Part shown: positions 56,893 through 64,000 of the stretch, piece after piece
Layout of the letters: each line of letters begins with the position of its first letter
How positions within the stretch are numbered: position 1 is the stretch's first letter
DNA from: Verticillium longisporum
Taxonomy: Eukaryota; Ascomycota; Sordariomycetes; Glomerellales; Plectosphaerellaceae
Length of the DNA stretch: 64,000 bases
Assembly (NCBI GenBank): GCA_019188255.1
Contig: JAETXT010000004.1
Span: 5,456,001-5,520,000 of the forward strand
Reading direction: 5' to 3'
The notes under the pieces: generated by a model
Told to the model about the DNA's origin: nothing
Databases searched by the model: none
The model's input: the letters and a program-made list of their open reading frames with translations, nothing else
Position numbers and translations under genes: made by a program

Positions 56893-59800
56893 TTACTCGC
56901 GCAGGTACTTCAGGATGCTGTCCCTCTCCTCGGGGGGCATCACGCGCAGGGCATCCCTGACACCCTTCATGCCGATCGACTTGTTGGCGCGCAACAGGGC
57001 CGTCAGCTCGTTCACGAAGCTCTCCGTCTTGAGCGACTCGATGCGATCCGTAATGGTCTTGCGGTTGGCTTCGTACCACTCGGACGCCTCGCGGTCGGCC
57101 GTGTCAAAGTTGATGACACCAGACCACGACTCGAGGAGCGACAGGGTGCGCTGGCGCGTCTCCTCGGCGCCGCCGCGCTGCTCGCCGCTGAAGGGGCTAG
57201 ACAGCACGTTGGTGGCCATGCGCTTCAGCATGTACTCCTCGTTCAATCTCCTGCGCAGACGCCAGTAGAAGAAGCGACGCGCGTTGGGCCACTCGAGAGA
57301 GTCACGAATGACACCCTTGGCCTTCATGCGGCCCGCGCGGTCGTGCAGGTCAGCAAACTGCACCGCAATCTGCGAGTACACAGGCAGAAGCTGCCTCTCG
57401 CGAATGGTCATCTTCTGCTTGATCGCGTCGACCTGCTCCTTGGACAGGCCCGAGGCCTCGCTCTGCTTCTTGAGGGCGGCGTACTCGGGGTCAAGACGCT
57501 CCATAGTCTGCAGCTGCTTGTCCTTCTTGTACTTGATGCCGATGATACCCTCGGGCTCTAGGACACCACCGCGGGCCTCGACGTCGGCGTACATCTCCAT
57601 GACGGTAGGGTTGATGGTCGGGTCGACAACGACCCAAGAACCACCACGCAGCTCGCCGAAGGGCGGGATGTACACGAAGATGGGCTGCTCATACTTGACG
57701 AGAGCGTCGACGATGAACGAACCATATTTGAGGACCTCGTTGTACATGTCGCGCTGACCACCAGAGAAACCACGCCAGTTGGCGAGGATCATCAGCGGCA
57801 GCTGCTCACCGTTGTTGAAGTCGTTAATCGCCTGAGCAGTCTTGAACGCCGAGTTGGGGTACCAAACACCGCCCGCTTCGTTGGTGACCTGCTCGATCGA
57901 GTCGGGGTTGGCAGGGTCGGCCGGCGTGATGTTCTCGATCGAACGGGACTCGACAGCAATGACACCCATGGGGATGCCACCGAGACGAGCGCGACCGACA
58001 ACGACGGTACGGGCCCAGCCGCCGAGGGTCTCAATGAACGAGTCCTTGTCGAACAGACCGGCCTCGAAGTCGCCGTCGTCTGTCTGTCGGCCGCCAATCA
58101 TCCAGCGAACGTCGAACGCACCCTTCTGCTGGGGCGTGTAGACAACGTCACGGTCCCAGGTATCGATGCTGGGGCTGATGGGGATGGGGCTGCCGCGCTC
58201 CTTGGGCACGAACGACATCCACTCCACAATCTTGGAAACACCGGCGAAATCGTCGTTGGCAGTCATGTGCGAGACACCGTTGCGGTACATGATCTGGGTG
58301 CCACCAAGCTGGAGGTTGGATGTGTAGATCTCACGACCCAGGACGTTGTTCAGGGCAGGGGCACCAGTCAGAATGATGGGCTGGCCCTCAATCTGGACGG
58401 CACGCTGGCCGAGACGGACGAGGTAGGCACCGATGCCGACGGAACGGCACGTCACCAGCGTCACTGTGAAAATGTCGTTGTAAGCACGGCTGGTGGCACC
58501 GGCGATGAGACCAGAGCCACGCAGCGACTCGACACCGAGACCGTCGGCCGTACCAATGATGGTGACGATCTTGTGGCGCTTCTCGCCCTCCTCCGTAACC
58601 TCTTCGGTGATGACGGCCTGCTCGAACTCCTTCTTGCTCTCGTCGTTGAGGTACAGGTACTTGAAGCCACCGTCCTGCTTGGCAGGATCGTTCCACGCAA
58701 CCTTGAAGTGGGGGATCAGCTCGTCGGCAACGCCGAGACGGGCACCCGAGTTGGCAGACAAGTAGATGCGGGGAATGCCAAGCTTGCGCGCCAGCTCCGT
58801 GCACTTGTTGAAGAAGTTGTCTTCCTTGGGGCCGAAGGAGCCGATGCGGTACGTGATGTCGTTGGCGACAACGATGAACTTGCGACCCTTGGGGTACTCA
58901 GGGGTCTTGGCGCTGAAGATCCAGCCGACCATGCCGCACGCATTGGTGCCGGGCTCACGGCTGACCTCGTCCAGGTTGTTCTTGTCGTCGAGAACGAGCT
59001 CGGTGAACGAGACGCAATCACCGGCCTTAGGCTGCTGCGAAGCAAGAGCACCGTTCTTCTTGACGCTCGTGACCCAGCTGTTCTGGATGGCCTGGCGGAA
59101 GAGCTCGGGGAAATCGTAGACGTACTGAGTTCCCATGAGGTGGGCCTTGTAACGCTTGGGCTGCAGCCAGTTCTTGGTCGCGTATGGCGTGGTGACAGCG
59201 AGCAGGTGCATGGGGCCCTTCTCGTGTGTGCCGCCAATGCTGTGGAATACCCACTCGCCCTTGTCCGACTTGCGCTCCGAGTAGATGTCGACATCGACAA
59301 CGTATCCCGAGGTGTTGTTGATGATGACGCGAAGAGGGTAGGGCACACCGCTCTGAGGGTCGGTACAGATGATGCGAATCTCGACCTGGGAGACACGGAG
59401 CCGCCACGCGCGAGGACCGAAGCGGTCGAGGAAGCCCTGGAGGCTGCTCTCAACCTCCGAAGGCTCAAGCTGGAAGACGGGCGTGAAGTTGATGAAGGTG
59501 GTTCAGATCAGAGTTGTTGTTGCCAATAATCTCGAGAGCGTCAAAGATGTCGTTGACGACACGGTCAGCCTCGGAAATGAGGTACTCGGTGGTGGGGATC
59601 TCATCACGGAGACGGCCCGGACGGATGACAGCGCGAGTGAAGTAACGCTTATCGGTCTCAACGGCCTTGCCAATACCCTCGTAAACGTGGATGTTCTTGT
59701 TCTCAGTGAAGACGGGCTTGATGTTGAACTTGGCGAGACGTCCCAGCTCCAGCTGGAAAGCAAGAGCAGGCTCGCTGTGACGAATGCTGTCGTCCTCCTC

Positions 59801-62800
59801 GTAGCCGGGACCCCGGAAGGTGTAGTAACCGGGGTACGAGCCGTCGTTGCGGCCGCAGATGAAACTGATGCGACGGACACGGCGGGCAAGGAGGTCACCC
59901 TTGAGCTGAGCGATGATGGGCTTGATACGGGCAAGGATCTCCTGGTCATTCTTGCTCTCGGCATCACGAACCGCGACGTTGATAACGGCAGAGAGCTCCT
60001 GCTCGTGGGGCTTGCTGGCGCTCACAATCTTGCGCTTGCCGGTCAGGTCAGGCAGCAGGCTGGGGGCGGGGGTGGCCTTCTTCTTCTCGCCGAGCGCTTC
60101 GAGAGCGCGAGCGATGAGGTCCTCGGCGTCCTCGAGGTACTTGCAGGGCACAATGACACCCTTGCGGTTGGGCTCCTCGTCCATCTTGGAGTTGAAGTAC
60201 GAAAGGTCGCTGATGGAAGAGATGCGCTTGAAGTCGAACTGACCGCTGGGGGTGGCAGGGGTGGAGGGAGCAGCGGACTGCAGAGGAAGGCCGTACTCGC
60301 TCTGGCCCATCTTCCTGATCGAGAAGTCCCAGGGCACAAAGAGAGGCGACTCCGTCTCATCCTCGTCGTACTCGTTCTTCTTGATGATGTAGGCCCTGTA
60401 GGCGCGGCGGACGTAGACCTCGAGGGCGGCAATCGACACGAAGGGGTCTTCGTGCGAGAAGAAGAGGGTGAGAACGTCAAACACGGTGTACTTGGAATCA
60501 ACAACCTCCTTGATGACGTCGAGGTTGGGCTCACGGTGCTCCCAGGCAGCCTCGCCATAGCGAGACTCGACAACAGAAGACTTGAGAATGTGCTCCATCT
60601 GCGAGGTGCGCTCCTCCAGGGAAGGAAGAGAGCACTGAATCATAATCTCGCGAGCCTTGAGGGAAACCTTGGAGGTGGCACGCGAGGACTGGAGCTCAGT
60701 CAGGGTACGCAGGGCATCGCGGAGATGCTTGCCAATGTTGCCGACGTTGGGCTTGTTGGGGCGGTACTCCTCGAGGATGGCGAGAATGAGCGAGCTCTTG
60801 GCGCTGACACGGCTGTGAGACAGGACGGTCTGGACAACCTTGGAGATGTCATCCTTGTTCTGGTCACGGAGCTTGAGAATGGTGCTGTCCTCCTGAGAAC
60901 CCTGTCCAGTGAATAGCTGCTCAGTCTCGGCGTACTGCTCGAGCAGGCTCTTGACTACATTCAACTCATGCGCCTTCTGACCCTCGCTGTAGGCGCTGAG
61001 CACCTCGCTAAGTGGCGCCAGCGTGGACTTGAGAAGATCGACGTCGCCGGCAGCGACGTTCTCGTCGAGGAACCTCTGGAAAGCCTTGGCCAGCGCCTTG
61101 GCCGGGAACTCGACGTGGCGAGACTTGGCGCGCTCGACAATCTGACCGAACTGAGCATCCAGCTTCTGAGGCATGCGAGAGTGCAGGGCTGCAAACTGGG
61201 CGTTCCACTCGCTGTAGGGCAGCTCAGGGTTGCGAAGGACCTCAACGAGCTCCTTCAGGGTGGCTGCCATGATGACCGAGTTGTCGTAGCCGAGGAGGAT
61301 GTTCTTCAGAATGTTGTAGAGGACCGAGAACCGCTGGGCGGGCTTGTTACCGACAGCGACGGGGTCACCGTAGCTGGGCAGCTGGCCGAGGAACGGCTGA
61401 GCCTGCTTGACCCTGCTGGGGTCGTCAAGGGCGAGTATGCCGAGAATGTCACCAGCCTCAAGCGTAGCTCCGGGCTGCTTGATGAGCTGAACAACACCGT
61501 CTTCGGAGGCGATGAGGGGCATGTACATCTTCATAACCTCAACCTCGGCGAAGCTTTGACCGGCCTTGACGTGCGAACCGTTCTCGACGAGGTACTTCAC
61601 AAGCTTACCAGGGCTAGGCGTGCGGAGCTGGGTGGGGTCGTTCTCCTGCTCAAGCAGGCACGTCTTGCCGTCGACGGACAGTCGCGTAGCGCCAACTTCC
61701 TCCTTCCAGTAGACGCTGTGGCTGCGTCCGCTGAGCAGGATCAGGAGGCCACCGTCACTGAGAACGCGGACACCAACGGCGCACTTGGATCCGTTGATGA
61801 AAATGTGGTAGGCGTCGACACTGGCACGCGTGGCGGTGAACTTGTAGCGGAAGCCCTCGTAGATAAAGTCCACAGCAAAGACCGTCTTTAGGATGTCCTT
61901 GGAGGGCACTTGACCCTTGTCCAGACTCTTGCGGTACTCCGAGATGCAGTCTTCACTGGCAATGTGCGCCTTGGTGACAGCACCGCAGACGACGGCCAGC
62001 ATGGGGTCAGGGCGCTCAGCAGTCAGCTTCTTGGTGATGAGCTCGTCGAGCCAGCCGGTGGTGATGGTGTTGTCTTCAAAGGCCTCCGTCTCGAGCAGCT
62101 TGATAAGGTACTCGACGGTTGTCCTGAAGTCACCACGGATGCTGAGCTCCTTCAGTGCGATGACCATGTGTTTCCTCGACGCGGAGCGGTTCTCGCCGTA
62201 CGCGAAGATGTGACCGAACTGTGAATCGGAGAAGCTGTGGATACTGGAGGCGGAACTGACGGAGAAGTAACCCCAGACATTGGAGCTACTCCTGAAGTTC
62301 AGGTCGTGCATCACACCGTTGGAAGGCTTGAAGCCCTCACCGGGGTCCTCCGAGGTGATACGGCAGGCCGTGGTGTGGCCCTTGGGACGAGGCCTCCTCT
62401 GGGTCTTCTCGCTTCCGGGGTCCTTGAACTCAAAGTCGATTTCGGTCGACGTCTTCGGGTCGACGCCGTACAGCAGACGAATGTCGCGGATCCTGTGCAG
62501 GGGAATGCCCATGGCGACCTGCAGCTGGGCGGCGGGCAGGTTGACACCGCTGACCATCTCGGTGGTGGGATGCTCGACCTGAAGACGCGGGTTCAGTTCC
62601 AGGAAGTAGAACTTGTCGTCTGAGTGTGAGTAGAGGTACTCGACGGTACCAGCAGACACGTAACCGACGAGCCTGCCAAGACGCACAGCAGCGTTCTCCA
62701 TGGCCTTGAACGTCGCGTCCTTGGCAATGGTGACGGGTGCCTCCTCGATAATCTTCTGGTGACGACGCTGCACGGAACAACCTCTGCCGAAGAGGGAGAT

Positions 62801-63882
62801 GTTGTTGCCGTACTGATCAGCCAGGAGCTGCACCTCCAAATGCCTCGCGTTGCCGGCGAGCTTCATGATGAAGATGGGAGAGCCGGGAATTTCGCTGGCC
62901 GCCGCCTTGTACAGCTCCTCAAAGCCTTCCTCGGAAACGACCTTGCGGATGCCCTTGCCACCGCCGCCCTCGGAGGCCTTGACCATGATGGGGAAGCCAA
63001 TGGCCTTGGCCTTCTCGAGGCCCTCCTGCCAGGAGGTGACGCAACCCTGCGCATAGACGTCATCGGCAACAGTGACGATGCCCTTGCTGTCGACCTCGAC
63101 GCTGTCGACGCCAGTTCCTGACCAGGGAATGCAAGGCACGGCCGCGTGCTGCGCGACGATTGTGGAAGAGATCTTGTCTCCGAGAGATCGCATGGCAGAG
63201 CCGGGAGGACCAATGAAGACAATCTTCTTTGGCGAGGCGGCGAGGGATTCGGGGAGCTTGGGGTTCTCGGAAGCGTGGCCCCTACAGACACGGTTAGCCG
63301 GTCGCTCGAGCGACACAATGCAGGCAAATTGTTGCTTACCATCCAGCCCACACGGCGTGGACGTCCATCCGCTCCGCAACATCGACAATCAATTCGACGT
63401 TTGCGTAGTTGTGGTTGTTTGTGCCGCCGGGAACCTCGACGTAGTGGTCGGCCATGCGGATGTAGTCAGCGTTGGCTGCCAGATCCTCGGGCGTGGCCAT
63501 GACGGTGAATGGATGGCGCGCTCGTCGCCAAATGTCTCGTACGCCCATTTTCGCACGGAACGAATCTCCTTGACGGCGGCAATACCGTTGTTGGCGATCA
63601 GGACCTGGTGGGAAACTCGTCAGCAAGGGTCAGACCCGGCGCCTCCGCGGAAAGGGAAGGCAGGGAGCACTGCATCAGGCGATGCGAGGGCAGACGAACA
63701 TTTGTGATGACGGTGTGACCGTCGTTCTCGGCCACGAAATCCTTGACCTTGGATGCGGGCGCATTGGCAAGCTTGTTGCCACCGATGAAGTGGTCGGCGA
63801 TGTTGTGCTTCTCGGCGTACGAGGCCTTGCCGTTGGACTGGGGCACGACGCGGCCTGTGCCGTTTGCCTCGACTTGAGTCAT
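56893..63882 (-). CDS. acc1: Acetyl-CoA carboxylase, eukaryotic multidomain (two small indels)
   Basis: Exons 63882-63700, 63604-63340 and 63281-56893 (introns of 95 and 58 nt); about 2280 residues, the family's normal length. Domain order: biotin carboxylase ([34 protein letters not shown]), biotin carrier domain with the biotinylated lysine in EVMKM, the central region, and carboxyltransferase ([48 protein letters not shown]). It makes malonyl-CoA in the cytosol, the committed step of fatty acid synthesis. Two frame breaks occur in conserved sequence. At 63508-63509 one base is missing (reading AIH to [10 protein letters not shown]). At about 59497 reading NNSDLNH continues as FINFTPVF only after gaining two bases or losing one. 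Exon lengths modulo three agree. In an essential gene these are most likely consensus errors. Confidence 0.95.
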
Positions 63883-64000
63883 GGTTGCGGCGACTGTGTG
63901 ATTACAAAAAAAATGTCGAGGAGTGGGAGAAAGAAGGGGACGAGAAGAAGAGGAGGAAGAATAGGCGTGGGAGAAGACGCGGGTATCTAGATGGAGACCG

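Noticed and set aside
58267..59529. 420-codon plus-strand frame opposite acetyl-CoA carboxylase
   Set aside because: Antisense shadow of a highly codon-biased gene; no domain, and the minus-strand product is unmistakable.
59369..60916. 515-codon plus-strand frame opposite acetyl-CoA carboxylase
   Set aside because: Same reason: antisense of the central region, Leu/Val/Glu/Gly-rich composition without domains.

Overview
The window looks like nuclear DNA of a filamentous ascomycete, probably a Sordariomycete. Evidence: short introns (mostly 45-100 nt) with GTRAGT donors and CTAAC-like branch points, Zn2Cys6 regulators, a fungal-type multidomain acetyl-CoA carboxylase, a LaeA-like methyltransferase, a SUR7-like protein, a CBM21 phosphatase-targeting subunit, and transposon remnants with RIP-like transitions. 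I cannot name the species from sequence alone.

Bases 1-26 kb form a mixed, partly accessory region. It holds the 3' part of a transcription factor, an RGS-domain protein, a LaeA-like methyltransferase, a STAND N-terminal fragment, a DASH cryptochrome, a dead pogo/Fot1-type transposase, and a large protein joining a PD-(D/E)XK nuclease-like domain to an atypical kinase. A decayed partial copy of that last gene lies 7 kb away. Next come a 1098-residue coiled-coil/Myb-like protein, a small conserved-looking unknown, a SUR7/PalI-like membrane protein, an SRPK-type kinase, a well-bounded 644-bp hAT-type MITE with an 8-bp target duplication, and two gene relics.

Bases 27-32.5 kb carry two signalling genes in convergent orientation: a diverged casein kinase I, and a protein phosphatase 1 regulatory subunit with an RVxF-like motif and a CBM21 domain. 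From about 32.5 to 54.3 kb I find no convincing coding sequence, although base composition is ordinary rather than AT-rich. At the right are a Zn2Cys6 regulator with an in-frame stop, an intron-containing tRNA-Leu(AAG), and the complete gene for cytosolic acetyl-CoA carboxylase on the minus strand.

A recurring oddity is that four small indels break the frame of otherwise intact conserved genes: one each in the cryptochrome and the phosphatase subunit, and two in acetyl-CoA carboxylase. Because acetyl-CoA carboxylase is normally essential, consensus errors are the simplest explanation, and I treat these genes as probably functional. The pogo element, the duplicated kinase tail and the MITE show real decay. 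The best candidate for poorly described biology is the nuclease-kinase gene together with its decayed partial copy.
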